64,000 nt of DNA from Rhizobium herbae (GCF_017873135.1 NZ_JAGGJV010000004.1:469057-533056); one strand, 5' to 3'. Positions 36,280 through 45,822 are shown, numbered from the stretch's first letter. Program-made: numbers and translations. Notes: generated by a model from the letters alone, not told the origin.

Positions 36280-37827
36280 ATGGGAAAAAACGCAGCCTCG
36301 AAACTGCTGTTTCAGAGTTCCGACTGGAGCTTCAAGACGCTGTCGCATGCCTATGATGCGATTGAGACGATCGCGCTCGACGAACTCGGACTCGACGTCT
36401 ACCCCAACCAGCTCGAAATCATTTCGTCCGAGCAGATGCTCGACGCCTATTCATCCGTCGGCATGCCGCTGATGTACCAGCATTGGTCCTTCGGCAAGCG
36501 TTTCGTCTTCGAGGAACATGGCTATCGCAAGGGCCATCACGGCCTTGCCTATGAGCTGGTGATCAACTCCAACCCCTGCATCACCTATCTGATGGAAGAA
36601 AACACCATGGCCATGCAGACCCTGGTGACCGCTCACGCGGCCTTCGGCCACAACCATTTTTTCAAGAACAACTACCTGTTCCGCCAATGGACAGACGCCG
36701 GCGCCATCCTGAGCTATATGGAGTTTGCCAAGAAATACATTACCAAATGCGAGGAGCGGCATGGGACCTCCGCCGTGGAGGTCATTCTCGATTCCGCCCA
36801 TGCGCTGATGGACCAGGGTGTTTTCCGCTACCGCCGCCCGCCCCGCCTGTCCTCGAAAAAGGAGCAGGAGCGAGCCCGCGAAAGACTGGAATACGAAGAA
36901 CAGACCTATAGCGACCTGTGGAGGACGCTGCCCCGCGCAACCGGGCGGCCCGACCCGGAAGAAGCCGAGCGCGACGCGCTGGAGCGAAAGAAGGTGCTCA
37001 ACCTGCCGGAAGAAAATCTGCTCTATTTCCTTGAGAAGAACAGCCTGATCCTGGAACCGTGGCAGCGCGAACTGCTCCGCATCGTGCGGGTCATCGCCCA
37101 GTATTTCTATCCGCAGCGACAGACCAAGGTGATGAACGAGGGATGCGCCACCTTCGTGCACTACACCATCATCAACAGGCTGTTCGACCAGGGCAAGATC
37201 AGCGAGGGCGCCATGCTGGAAATGCTCCATAGCCACTCCAGCGTGGTCTTTCAGCCGCATTTCGACGATCCCCGTTTTTCGGGCCTCAATCCCTACGCGC
37301 TCGGATTATCCCTGATGCAGGAGATCGAGCGCATCTGCAACCATCCGACCTCGGAGGATCGCGACTGGTTTCCGCAGATCGCCGGCAGCGGTCAATGGCG
37401 AGAAACCCTGCTCGATGCCTGGGCAAACCACCGGGACGAGTCCTTCATCCTGCAATATCTGAGCCCCCACCTGATCCGTAAATTCCGGTTGTTCCTGCTG
37501 ACAGACCAGGCAGACGAAAAATATTGCGAAGTCGCCTCGATCCACAACGAGCGCGGCTACGAGGCGATCCGCAAGGCGCTGGCCAGGAGCTACGACGTCG
37601 GGGCCAACCAGCAGGACATCCAGGTGGTGGACGTCGATCTCCTCGGCGACCGCCGGCTTCGCCTGCAGCACAACATCAAAAACGGCATCCTGCTGGAGGA
37701 AGGCAACCGCGACGCCACCCTCCGCCACATTCGTCATCTCTGGGGTTATGACGTCAGCCTCGCCGGCATTGACGCGGAAACAGGCGACGTTCGTTATGAA
37801 TGTTCGACGACCCAACTGGGCGGATAG
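36280..37827 (+). CDS. spoVR: SpoVR family protein
   Basis: 515 residues, full family length. Conserved segments are YPNQLEIISSEQMLDAYSS and MPLMYQHWSFGKRF near residue 60, HNHFFKNNYLFRQWT near 125, and NEGCATFVHYTIIN near 286. The biochemical role is unknown. In Bacillus the homologue affects spore cortex formation, and in non-sporulating bacteria it goes with PrkA/YeaH. It is the last gene of the operon, convergent with the ROK gene 64 bp away; no clear terminator is seen between. Confidence 0.94.
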   Translation: MGKNAASKLLFQSSDWSFKTLSHAYDAIETIALDELGLDVYPNQLEIISSEQMLDAYSSVGMPLMYQHWSFGKRFVFEEHGYRKGHHGLAYELVINSNPCITYLMEENTMAMQTLVTAHAAFGHNHFFKNNYLFRQWTDAGAILSYMEFAKKYITKCEERHGTSAVEVILDSAHALMDQGVFRYRRPPRLSSKKEQERARERLEYEEQTYSDLWRTLPRATGRPDPEEAERDALERKKVLNLPEENLLYFLEKNSLILEPWQRELLRIVRVIAQYFYPQRQTKVMNEGCATFVHYTIINRLFDQGKISEGAMLEMLHSHSSVVFQPHFDDPRFSGLNPYALGLSLMQEIERICNHPTSEDRDWFPQIAGSGQWRETLLDAWANHRDESFILQYLSPHLIRKFRLFLLTDQADEKYCEVASIHNERGYEAIRKALARSYDVGANQQDIQVVDVDLLGDRRLRLQHNIKNGILLEEGNRDATLRHIRHLWGYDVSLAGIDAETGDVRYECSTTQLGG

Positions 37828-37891
37828 ACGATAGGCATGCTCGATCCCTGGCTCGAACATCCTGGAGCTTTGGGGGATGACGAAGCGGGCT

Positions 37892-39055
37892 TTAGAGAAA
37901 ATAGCTGAGCTTCAAGGGCAAAAGAGCAGCGCCCAGCACCGCTGCGTCGCCCTTCGTCTGGCTGAGGACCAGTTCGGCCTCCGGTGGGCCAACGTCGTAA
38001 CGGTGCACCCGGTCGGAGAATTTGCGCACCCTGGCGATCATCATGCGCCCGAGCTCCACCGGCAACTGTCCGCCGAAAACGATCGCCTGCGGATCGAGGA
38101 CGGCGATCAGAGTCGCAATCAGCCTGTCGAGCGTCGGCATTGTCCGCTCCAGCCATTCTTCGACGCCCGGCCAGCTGGGGTCGAAGCGATTACGGAGATC
38201 TTCGACGGAGTGGATATCGATACCGTGTTCCTGCAGCGCGGCTAGCAAATACTGGAGCGCTGGCCGATTGAGAGATTCCGCCGGCGTATAAATCCCGCTG
38301 AATTCCCCGGCGTTGCCATGGGCCCCCAGATGCGGCTTGCCGTCGATGATCACCCCGCCGCCAAAGCCGTGGTTGAAAGAGAGATAGGCAAAGCTCTGAT
38401 AGGAAAGTCCCGCGCCGCGCAGGCTTTCGCCGATAGCACCGGTGGTCGCGTTGTTCTCAAGCCAGACCGGAAGCTGGAAAATCCGCTCGAGATCCGGCCG
38501 AAGATCAATCAGCGACCAGTCGCGCAAGGGTTCCGGCGCGTTGAATTCGCGGATACCTGAAATGAAGAAGCCGGACATGGAGAAGCCGAGCCCCAGCAGC
38601 CGATCGCGAGAAATCCCCTGCCGGGCCAGCATTGCCGACAGTTCGTCCGATAGCGCCTGCAGCGTCGTTTCGCGGCGCTCCGGCGCAAGACCAAGCCGCA
38701 TTTCCTCGATCACGTTGCAGCCGAAATCAGCCAGGCAAAGCACGGCACTATCGGTGTTTATCGAGATACCCAGCGAATAGACGGCTTCATCGACCAGTTC
38801 GATCGTCGGGCTCGGCTGCCCGCGACCGCCTTTTCGCGGCGGCCCGGCCCGTAGGAGATTGCGCTCGATCAGCCCCTCCACCAGCCGGTGGACCGATTGC
38901 TGCGTCAGGTTGGTCAGGTCCGTCATCGCCGCGCGGGTGATCGGCTCATGCCGGCGCACGATGTCGAGGATCATGCGCTCGTTGTCGCTGGCAAGCGGCT
39001 CGATCGCACGATCTGAAGGCGCAGCAGACGGGGATGGGGCTTTGGAACGTGACAT
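37892..39055 (-). CDS. ROK family transcriptional regulator (NagC/XylR type)
   Basis: 387 residues from the ATG at 39055 (MSRSKAPSPS). Two upstream in-frame starts exist (39103, 39181) but add non-conserved residues. The winged helix-turn-helix at residues ~30-85 (ITRAAMTDLTNLTQQSVHRL) is followed by a ROK domain (LGLGFSMSGFF, then SFNHGFGGGVIIDGKPHLGA). The typical ROK zinc-site cysteines (CxCGxxGC) are missing, so it may not bind zinc. It is divergent from the ABC operon at 39200 and probably represses it. Confidence 0.88.
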   Translation of the reverse strand: MSRSKAPSPSAAPSDRAIEPLASDNERMILDIVRRHEPITRAAMTDLTNLTQQSVHRLVEGLIERNLLRAGPPRKGGRGQPSPTIELVDEAVYSLGISINTDSAVLCLADFGCNVIEEMRLGLAPERRETTLQALSDELSAMLARQGISRDRLLGLGFSMSGFFISGIREFNAPEPLRDWSLIDLRPDLERIFQLPVWLENNATTGAIGESLRGAGLSYQSFAYLSFNHGFGGGVIIDGKPHLGAHGNAGEFSGIYTPAESLNRPALQYLLAALQEHGIDIHSVEDLRNRFDPSWPGVEEWLERTMPTLDRLIATLIAVLDPQAIVFGGQLPVELGRMMIARVRKFSDRVHRYDVGPPEAELVLSQTKGDAAVLGAALLPLKLSYFL

Positions 39056-39141
39056 GATCTTTGACTTACCGGCTCCGGCAAGGTCCTGCAACCGCCTCCG
39101 CATACCGCTCACACGGGTTTTGTCTTGTCTGCCATAAATAT

Positions 39142-39156
39142 TACACTTAAAGTGTA
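39142..39156. promoter_or_regulatory. candidate ROK-regulator operator
   Basis: TACACTT and AAGTGTA form a perfect 7+7 inverted repeat around one A, in the 144-bp region between the ROK gene and the binding-protein gene. An A/T-rich centre between such arms is common for NagC/XylR-type operators. It lies 44 bp before the SBP start. Confidence 0.55.
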
Positions 39157-39199
39157 TTAATTGATCGCAATGCCAATTCAAACAACCCGGAGCATCAGC

Positions 39200-40429
39200 A
39201 TGAACGCCAGACTGTTTGCCATTGCGGCCCTTGCCCTTTCAGCAACAACGGCCCCCGTCTTCGCTGCCGAGACGAACCTGAAAAATCTCGACTTCGATCT
39301 TTCCAAGGTCACGCGCGAAAATTTTTACGACATCGTGGTTCCGGCGGCGAAGGCAGAGGGAACGGTCACCATGTACAATTTCGCCGGCAGTTTCGGCGAT
39401 GCGTGGAAGGAACTGATCACCCGCTTCGAGGCCAAGTATGGCATCAAGGTCGAATACAGCGACGTGAAGGGCGCACAAGCCAACCAGCAGCTGATCGCTG
39501 TGCAGAAGGCCGGCGAGGATGCACCGGTCGACGCCTATTTCGCCGGTGGCGGCGACTATCCGCTGCTGTCATCGGCCGGTGTGGTCGGCAACATTCCGCT
39601 TACCAGCATTCTGCCCAATATGGATCACTACGACCCGGCGTTCGCCCAGTCCCTCTTCGGAAAACCGCATGGCGGCGCCTATCCGCTCGTTCATCTCAAC
39701 CAGACGGCGATCGGCTACGACAGTGCCTTCGTCAAGCCGGAGGATCTGCCGAAAACCTTCGACGAGTTGCTCGCCTGGGCCGAAAAGAACCCGATGCGGC
39801 TTGGCGTCACGTTGCCCTCGAAAGGCGGTTCCGGCGGTGGCTTCATCTATTCCGTCGCGCTCAACTACCTGACGGGCGAATGCCGGACCAAGCTGACGGA
39901 CTATACGCTGACTGCGGAACAGGCGGCCGATTGGGCAATGACATCCGAGTGCCTGGAGCCGGTCTGGGATTATTACCGCAAGCTGCTCAGCGTTGCGGAA
40001 CTTACCAACGGCAATGCCGATACGCTGAACCTGATCAACAACCAGCAGCTCTACATTGGCACCGTCTGGGAAGACCAGGTGATGACTTTCATTCGCGGCA
40101 AGCAGCTTCCCGACACGTTCCGCCTGACGCTTCTGGAAAACGGCCAGGTCGGGAGCGGCGACGCCATGTTCGTTCCGGCCAACGCCAAGCATGTTGCGGC
40201 CGCCATGCTCCTGATCGACATGGCGATCGGCAAGGATTTCCAGGCCTGGAAGCTTGAAAACAAGGCCTCGCGTTCGCCGCGCACCGACCTCACCAGCAAC
40301 CTCGTCACACCGGAAACCGCGAAATACCTCTTGCCTTCAAGCGTCTACCCGCGCCTCTCGGCTCCGGCTTTCTGGGATATGGCGAAGGCACTCGGCGAGG
40401 CGCTGGATGAGAAGGTGCTCAGCCAGTAA
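39200..40429 (+). CDS. ABC transporter substrate-binding protein (Fe3+/thiamine-type extracellular protein)
   Basis: 409 residues from ATG 39200 with CGGAGC upstream. The signal peptide is cleaved near VFA|AETN. It is a type-2 periplasmic binding protein (YNFAGSFGDAWKELITRFE; DAYFAGGGDYPLL). It is the first gene of an ABC operon that continues with an ATPase, two permeases, a glycerophosphodiesterase and an inositol-phosphatase-family enzyme. The ligand is likely an organic phosphodiester or polyol phosphate, judged from these neighbours only. Confidence 0.88.
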   Translation: MNARLFAIAALALSATTAPVFAAETNLKNLDFDLSKVTRENFYDIVVPAAKAEGTVTMYNFAGSFGDAWKELITRFEAKYGIKVEYSDVKGAQANQQLIAVQKAGEDAPVDAYFAGGGDYPLLSSAGVVGNIPLTSILPNMDHYDPAFAQSLFGKPHGGAYPLVHLNQTAIGYDSAFVKPEDLPKTFDELLAWAEKNPMRLGVTLPSKGGSGGGFIYSVALNYLTGECRTKLTDYTLTAEQAADWAMTSECLEPVWDYYRKLLSVAELTNGNADTLNLINNQQLYIGTVWEDQVMTFIRGKQLPDTFRLTLLENGQVGSGDAMFVPANAKHVAAAMLLIDMAIGKDFQAWKLENKASRSPRTDLTSNLVTPETAKYLLPSSVYPRLSAPAFWDMAKALGEALDEKVLSQ

Positions 40430-40449
40430 GGCGCCGCCCTCTTCGAGAT

Positions 40450-40477
40450 GGACCGGCCACTTGGCCGGTCCTCTTTT
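40450..40477 (+). terminator. stem-loop with T-run between SBP and ATPase genes
   Basis: GGACCGGCC (40450-40458) pairs perfectly with GGCCGGTCC (40463-40471), loop ACTT, followed by TCTTTT. It has the form of an intrinsic terminator 20 bases after the SBP stop. As the operon continues, it probably acts as a partial terminator that makes the SBP transcript more abundant. Confidence 0.75.
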
Positions 40478-40500
40478 CCGCGATTGAAAGACGATATCCG

Positions 40501-41541
40501 ATGAGCGAACTCGAGATCAGCAACATCACCAAGGACTATGGCGCAACCCGCGCGCTGCATCCGGTTTCCATCAATGTGGAGCGGGGCGAGTTCGTGACTA
40601 TCCTCGGGCCTTCCGGCTGCGGCAAGTCGACCCTGCTGCGTATTCTGATGGGCATTGCCCGCCCGAGCGCCGGCGAAATCCGGCTGGCGGGCACCCGGAT
40701 TGATCCCCTGCCGCCCGAAACGCGGGACATCGCCATGGTGTTCCAGTCCTATGCGCTGTTTCCCCATATGTCTGTCGGCAAGAACCTTTCCTTCGGACTG
40801 CGCATGAAGAACGTGCCGAGCCCGGAGCGTGCCCGACGGATCGAGCATGCCCTGGAGATCTGCAATCTGACCGGGCTGGTGGAGCGCATGCCGCGCCAGC
40901 TGTCCGGTGGCCAACAGCAGCGCGTGGCGCTGGCTCGCGCCATCGTCATGCAGCCGCGCCTGCTTCTGTTTGACGAGCCCCTGTCCAATCTCGACGCCAA
41001 GCTGCGCGACACGCTGCGCCAGGAACTGGTCTACCTGCACCGCCGGATCGGCACCACGAGCATCTACGTGACCCACGATCAGGCGGAAGCCATGGCCATG
41101 TCCGACCGGATCGTCGTCATGGACGGCGGCAGAGTGGTCGAGACCGGCACGCCGCTCGATCTGTACCGCGCCCCGACCCGCGCGTTTACGGCCGGATTCC
41201 TCGGTCAGACGAACCTGCTCACCGCCGACGCCGATGGCACCCGTGCCCGCCTGCCCTGGGGGCAGCTCGTTGCCCTGTCGGCCCAGGCAAAGGGCATCGC
41301 GCGCGTTTCGGTGCGCCCGGAAACCATCGCCATCCGGCAGGACGACACGGGTGCGGGAACGGTGACATCCGTTTCCTTCATGGGCGCCAATGCACTGTAC
41401 ACGGTCGGTATCGCCGGCACGACGCTGAAGGTCAGCCAGGCCGGGGGTGAAAGCCTGATTGCCGCCGGCAGCCGGGTATCGCTCGATTTCAACGGCGCAC
41501 TCCATCTTCTCAAGGACCGCGAACTCCCGGAGGCGGCGTGA
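40501..41541 (+). CDS. ABC transporter ATP-binding protein (MalK/UgpC-like)
   Basis: 346 residues. Walker A is [11 protein letters not shown], the Q-loop [10 protein letters not shown], the signature [13 protein letters not shown], Walker [13 protein letters not shown] and the H-loop [11 protein letters not shown], with a C-terminal TOBE domain after residue ~270. It powers import by the two permeases that follow. It overlaps the first permease at its stop. Confidence 0.94.
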   Translation: MSELEISNITKDYGATRALHPVSINVERGEFVTILGPSGCGKSTLLRILMGIARPSAGEIRLAGTRIDPLPPETRDIAMVFQSYALFPHMSVGKNLSFGLRMKNVPSPERARRIEHALEICNLTGLVERMPRQLSGGQQQRVALARAIVMQPRLLLFDEPLSNLDAKLRDTLRQELVYLHRRIGTTSIYVTHDQAEAMAMSDRIVVMDGGRVVETGTPLDLYRAPTRAFTAGFLGQTNLLTADADGTRARLPWGQLVALSAQAKGIARVSVRPETIAIRQDDTGAGTVTSVSFMGANALYTVGIAGTTLKVSQAGGESLIAAGSRVSLDFNGALHLLKDRELPEAA

Positions 41542-42395
41542 TGCAGGCCGCCCTTCACGATCGCAAGATACAGCTGGCTTTGCTTCTGCTGCCCGGCGTC
41601 GGCTATCTGGTTCTCTTCTTCGGCGGCCCGCTCGTCTCGGCCCTGATCGGCAGTCTGCGGCTCGATGATGGAAGCTTCACCCTGCAATGGTATGAGCGGA
41701 TTTTCACCCGCGCCACGATGCTGCGCGGCCTGCAGACCTCGATCTACTATGGTGTTGCCCCTGTCTTCGTCTCGCTTCTCGTCTCCATACCGCTGGCGTT
41801 GCTGATCCGGCAGAACTTCTGGGGGCGAAAGCTCTTCAATGGTCTCTACAAGCTGCCGATGGCGGTGCCCGGCATCATCGTCGCACTGATGGTCATCATC
41901 ATGGCCGAGCGCGGTGGTTTCATCGACCGGGTGATCGCCCCCTTCGGTGTCAGCATGCCGAAACTCGTCCGCGACGAATGGGGCATCGGCGTCATCCTCG
42001 CCACCGTCTGGAAGCAGATCCCCTTCATGACCCTCATCATCACCAGCGCCTTCGCCGGCATTCCGGAGGATATCCGGCACGCGGCGCGGTCGCTCGGGGC
42101 CTCGCGTTTGAACACCTTCGCCTTCGTCGAAGTGCCGCTCGCCATGCCCGGCATCACCGCAGCGATCCTTTTGACGTTCATCGGCTCCATGGGTTCCTAT
42201 GCCATTCCCGATATCGTCGGATCACCCTCGCCGCGACCGCTTTCCGTGCTGATGCTCTTCGAATTCGGCGAGGGGCGGTTCGCGCAGGTCTACGCTATGG
42301 GCATGGTCCTCAGTCTCTTCGCCGTCGTCGTGCTGCTCGCCTATTACGCACTGACGGCCAATATCGGCGTCAACCGCGCCAAGGGAGACGAGTGA
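41541..42395 (+). CDS. ABC transporter permease
   Basis: 284 residues from ATG 41541, seven bases after GGAGG; the GTG at 41538 is also possible. Six helices are predicted. The EAA loop lies near AARSLGASRLNTFAFVEVPL (residue ~185). It is one of two channel subunits and ends directly against the start codon of the second. Confidence 0.92.
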   Translation: MQAALHDRKIQLALLLLPGVGYLVLFFGGPLVSALIGSLRLDDGSFTLQWYERIFTRATMLRGLQTSIYYGVAPVFVSLLVSIPLALLIRQNFWGRKLFNGLYKLPMAVPGIIVALMVIIMAERGGFIDRVIAPFGVSMPKLVRDEWGIGVILATVWKQIPFMTLIITSAFAGIPEDIRHAARSLGASRLNTFAFVEVPLAMPGITAAILLTFIGSMGSYAIPDIVGSPSPRPLSVLMLFEFGEGRFAQVYAMGMVLSLFAVVVLLAYYALTANIGVNRAKGDE

Positions 42396-43256
42396 ATGGC
42401 CGTCGTTGCCGAAACCCTGCCGAAAGCGCGCGCCCGCGTCTTTCATGAAGACGACCGTCTCCTTGTCTCGGCCGGTCTCTACGCGGCCCTTGGGCTGACC
42501 ATTGCGCTACCACTCGTCCTGATGTTCCTCTGGAGCGTGGCCGACGGCTGGGCGCCACCGAACGTAATCCCGCGCGATTACACACTCAGCCGCTGGCTGG
42601 ACATGATCGCCGATCCCGGCCTGTTGCGTGCCGCGCTCAACAGCACCGTCATTGCCGTGGTCGTCACCTTTGCGACAGCCCTCATCGCGCTGCCGACGGC
42701 CTGGGCGATGGCGCGGTTTCCCTTCCGGCTGAAGCGGCTGGTCGAAATCTTCATTCTGGCGCCAGTCATCATTCCGGGCCTCGTCGTCGCCGTCGGCATC
42801 GGCCAGGTTTTCCTGTTCCTCGGCCTGTCCTATTCGATCACGGGCGTCATTCTCGTACAGATCGTTGGCACGCTGCCCTTGATGATCCGGCTGATGACGG
42901 CGACACTCGAAACCATTCCGGACGATCTGATCCACGCCGCCCGCTCGCTCGGCGCCGGAACTGTCGGCGTCGTCCTCCACATCATCCTGCCGCTCGCTGT
43001 CCCCGGGCTTCTCGCCGGCGGGCTGCTTTCCTTCATCGGCAGCTTCGAGGAATTCGACAAATCCTTCATCGTCGGTGCGCCCGTCGTCGAGACTCTGCCG
43101 ATCAAGCTCTACACCTTCCTTGATCCCTATTCCCTGCAACTGCCGATCGCCTCGATCATCGCCTTCATCCTGCTTCTTCCTGCCCTGATCGTCTTCGTCA
43201 TCGCCGGCCGCATCCTGCGTGACGACCTGATGGCCGCCGGCATGGGGAAACTCTGA
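42396..43256 (+). CDS. ABC transporter permease
   Basis: 286 residues, beginning at the base after the previous stop. Six helices are predicted, with the EAA loop HAARSLGAGTVGVVLHIILP near residue 185. It pairs with the upstream permease. A 44-bp gap precedes the glycerophosphodiesterase gene. Confidence 0.92.
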   Translation: MAVVAETLPKARARVFHEDDRLLVSAGLYAALGLTIALPLVLMFLWSVADGWAPPNVIPRDYTLSRWLDMIADPGLLRAALNSTVIAVVVTFATALIALPTAWAMARFPFRLKRLVEIFILAPVIIPGLVVAVGIGQVFLFLGLSYSITGVILVQIVGTLPLMIRLMTATLETIPDDLIHAARSLGAGTVGVVLHIILPLAVPGLLAGGLLSFIGSFEEFDKSFIVGAPVVETLPIKLYTFLDPYSLQLPIASIIAFILLLPALIVFVIAGRILRDDLMAAGMGKL

Positions 43257-43300
43257 TCCACCCCTCCCAGTCCTTCCTCCCTCAAAGCAAGAGATAAGCA

Positions 43301-44185
43301 ATGCCCAGCCAGACAGCATCCTCCGTTCAGCGGATCTTCCCGAACGTGCCGTCCCTCCTTTCCCGCGACAATCCGCAGATCCTCACCGTCGCCCATCGCG
43401 GCCTCTGGACCCACGCACCGGAAAATTCGCTGGCCGCCATCCATGACGCGATTGCCGCAGGCGTGGAAATCGTCGAGATCGACGTGCAGGCGACCGCCGA
43501 TGGAATGCTCGTCGTCATCCACGACGATACGCTCGACCGGACCTCGACCGGCACGGGGACCGTCGCGCAACTCCCCTTCGCTGCCATCCGGCAGGCCCGT
43601 CTGCGGTCCGGCGGCGGCGGCATAGGCGCTCACGTGACTCAGGAAGCCATCCCGACACTGGCCGAAGCGCTGGAGGAGGCCCGCGGCCGCATCGCCGTCA
43701 ACATCGATACCAAATTCGCGCGTGACCTGCCGTTGATCGCAGCCGAGGTACGCCGGCTGTCGATGCAGGATCAGGTCATCCTGAAGACCCCGATCGATCC
43801 GGCATCGGAGCATTTTCCGATCCGCGATGCCGACTGGTTCGGCAGCATTCCCCACATGCCGATGTTCAGTGTCCGCCCCGGCCTGTTTGCCGAGGACCTG
43901 CGCCGTATCGCTCCACTTGCAGCACCGATGATCGAGGTCCGGTTTGCCGACATCGCCGATCTGGCGGCTGGCCGCGAGGAGCTTGAGCGCCAGAACATCA
44001 GGCTCTGGATCAATACGCTCGACGTCTCCCATTGCCTCATTTTCAACGACAGCCGCGCCGCCGAAAATCCCGAAGCCGTCTGGGGCAAGCTTGCCGATGC
44101 CGGCGTCGGTGCGATACAGACCGATACGATTGCCGTCTTCAAGAACTGGCTGTCGCGTCCCCGCACCAACGGAGCTTCCCTGTGA
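43301..44185 (+). CDS. glycerophosphodiester phosphodiesterase (GDPD)
   Basis: 294 residues. Family motifs are complete: VAHRGLWTHAPENSLAAI near residue 30 (catalytic His, metal-binding Glu), EIVEIDVQATADGMLVVIHD with the second Glu-Asp pair and catalytic His, then DRTSTGTG. No signal peptide is visible, so it acts in the cytoplasm. It hydrolyses glycerophosphodiesters to glycerol-3-phosphate and an alcohol. Its stop overlaps the GTG of the phosphatase gene, and it follows the ABC permeases, so the ABC system likely imports its substrate. Confidence 0.92.
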   Translation: MPSQTASSVQRIFPNVPSLLSRDNPQILTVAHRGLWTHAPENSLAAIHDAIAAGVEIVEIDVQATADGMLVVIHDDTLDRTSTGTGTVAQLPFAAIRQARLRSGGGGIGAHVTQEAIPTLAEALEEARGRIAVNIDTKFARDLPLIAAEVRRLSMQDQVILKTPIDPASEHFPIRDADWFGSIPHMPMFSVRPGLFAEDLRRIAPLAAPMIEVRFADIADLAAGREELERQNIRLWINTLDVSHCLIFNDSRAAENPEAVWGKLADAGVGAIQTDTIAVFKNWLSRPRTNGASL

Positions 44186-44961
44186 CCGCAATACCGGACC
44201 GTCTTGCCCGCGCCATCGCCGTGATCGAAGAAGCCGCCATCCTTGCGATAGGTTTCTTCCATGCGCGCGACACGATCGAAACACGCACGAAAAAAGCGCA
44301 GGATTTCGTATCCGAAGCCGACACGACCGTCGAAACCCTGATCCGGGAACGGCTCGCCCTGGCCTTTCCCGGCGAGGCGGTCGTTGGCGAGGAGATGGGC
44401 GGCGAGACTGGCGACGCCTACTGGATCATCGATCCGATCGACGGTACATCGAATTTCCTGCGCGGCTCGCCGCTCTGGGGCATCTCGCTCGGCTTCGTCC
44501 GCAACGGACGGCCGGAACTGGGCGTCGTTGCCCTGCCGGCGCTGGGTGATATTCTCGCGGCCGCCGATGGCACGGGCCTCTTCCTCAACGGGCATCCAAG
44601 CCCGCGAAACGTTCCCTTCGCCGAGGTCAGTCTGATGTCGCTTGGCGACAGCCTGTCGGACGATATCGACGACATCGCTGCCCTGCATACCGGCCTGCGC
44701 CGCAGCGGTTGGATCGTCGAGGGGTTTCATGCGACCTCGATCGGGCTCGCCTTTACGGCGCGCGGTATTCTCGACGGGCACCTGCAAAAAACCACCACGA
44801 TGTGGGACATCGCCGGCGGCGCCGTCCTTGTCCGTGAAGCCGGCCTTGAGGTGAGGATCGGCCACGATCCGGCATCGGACGCCTACTGGATTGCTGCCGG
44901 AACCGGAGCGCTGATCGAAGCGACCGAGCGGCTATGGCCAGCGGCATCAAGAGGGTCTTGA
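44182..44961 (+). CDS. inositol monophosphatase family protein
   Basis: 259 residues from GTG 44182, with GGAG seven bases upstream and overlap with the previous stop. Motif A is VVGEEMGG (metal-binding Glu), then WIIDPIDGTSNFLRGSPLWG (DPIDGT), and motif B is MWDIAGGAVLVREAG (the WDxAG catalytic core). The family dephosphorylates inositol-1-phosphate or similar sugar phosphates. Following a glycerophosphodiesterase, it could act on an alcohol phosphate released from imported glycerophosphodiesters. A non-coding gap with a relic gene follows. Confidence 0.92.
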   Translation: MTAIPDRLARAIAVIEEAAILAIGFFHARDTIETRTKKAQDFVSEADTTVETLIRERLALAFPGEAVVGEEMGGETGDAYWIIDPIDGTSNFLRGSPLWGISLGFVRNGRPELGVVALPALGDILAAADGTGLFLNGHPSPRNVPFAEVSLMSLGDSLSDDIDDIAALHTGLRRSGWIVEGFHATSIGLAFTARGILDGHLQKTTTMWDIAGGAVLVREAGLEVRIGHDPASDAYWIAAGTGALIEATERLWPAASRGS

Positions 44962-44984
44962 GAACAGCGATGCCTGCCCCGGAC

Positions 44985-45175
44985 TTTTGGTTGCTCTGAT
45001 GCTGCCTGCTCCAGCGATTGGCCCTTCTCGATGATGACCGGCGACTTGCCCCCAGTTCCAGCATGACGGGGACAAGGTTGTCACTTGCCGCCTTCATGAC
45101 AGCGCGCCCAACCTGCTTGCTGCCGGTAAGCAGAAGGTGGTCGAGGGGCAGCGGCAATTGTGGGATGGCATTCAT
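44985..45175 (-). pseudogene. remnant of an aldehyde dehydrogenase (coniferyl aldehyde dehydrogenase-like), frameshifted
   Basis: In one frame the minus strand reads NAIPQLPLPLDHLLLTGSKQ, then VGRAVMKAASDNLVPVMLEL. After one base is added in the C-run at 45049-45053 the other frame continues GGKSPVIIEKGQSLEQAASE. Joined, this is the LPFDHLLFTGS to LELGGKSP core of aldehyde dehydrogenases. About 64 codons remain; both ends and the catalytic Cys are missing. It lies on the same strand just downstream of a TetR gene, probably once its target or operon partner. Confidence 0.85.
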
Positions 45176-45204
45176 GATCGACTCCATGTTGAGGGCGGTC
45201 CTCT

Positions 45205-45822
45205 TCACGCACCGATTGCTTTCAGAATAAAGCTGATCTGATCATGCAGACCTTCTTCTGTATCTTCGCCGTGTCGGACACCCTGCTCTATAAGAACAGG
45301 GTGGTAGAATGGTATGAGGGCGTTCATCAGAGATCGGGCGGCTTTCGCCGCATCAACACGAAACGCGCCTGTGTCGATCCCGTCATTTACGATCGTCTCG
45401 ATGATCGCCACGAGATGCTTATTGTGCGCACCGATGATCACCCAGTTCTGCGCCGTTGCGGCGACAACCAGATCATGGACCGGCCTCTCGTGGAGGAAGG
45501 TGTTTTTCCGTTCCTTGTGAAGCTGATCGAAAAGTTTTACGAGCTTCTCGTGAGCCGGGCCCTCCATCTGTGCAATCGAATCTGCGGATTGCATTGTTTG
45601 TCCGATGATGCGACCGCAAATCGCCGTGTTGATCGCCGCCCTTGAAGGAAAAAAGCGATATATATTGGCGCTGCTCATCCCAAGGTGGGATGCTATGTCG
45701 GCTACCGATGTCTTTTGGTAACCGATGCGGCGAAAGTGTTCTTCCGCCACATCGAGGATGCGCTCCCGCCACAGATCGTTGTCAGTTTCCGTACGGGTGC
45801 GGGGGCTCATCGTCCTGGGCAC
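45205..45822 (-). CDS. TetR/AcrR family transcriptional regulator
   Basis: 205 residues from GTG 45822 (AGGGG seven bases upstream); ATG 45810 is an alternative. The N-terminal helix-turn-helix at residues ~20-65 (VADIASHLGMSSANIYRFFP) is followed by a helical ligand domain. The gene starts 8 bp after the RND pump stop, so it is probably the last intact gene of the efflux operon. Its target may be this operon or the relic dehydrogenase beyond. Confidence 0.9.
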   Translation of the reverse strand: MPRTMSPRTRTETDNDLWRERILDVAEEHFRRIGYQKTSVADIASHLGMSSANIYRFFPSRAAINTAICGRIIGQTMQSADSIAQMEGPAHEKLVKLFDQLHKERKNTFLHERPVHDLVVAATAQNWVIIGAHNKHLVAIIETIVNDGIDTGAFRVDAAKAARSLMNALIPFYHPVLIEQGVRHGEDTEEGLHDQISFILKAIGA

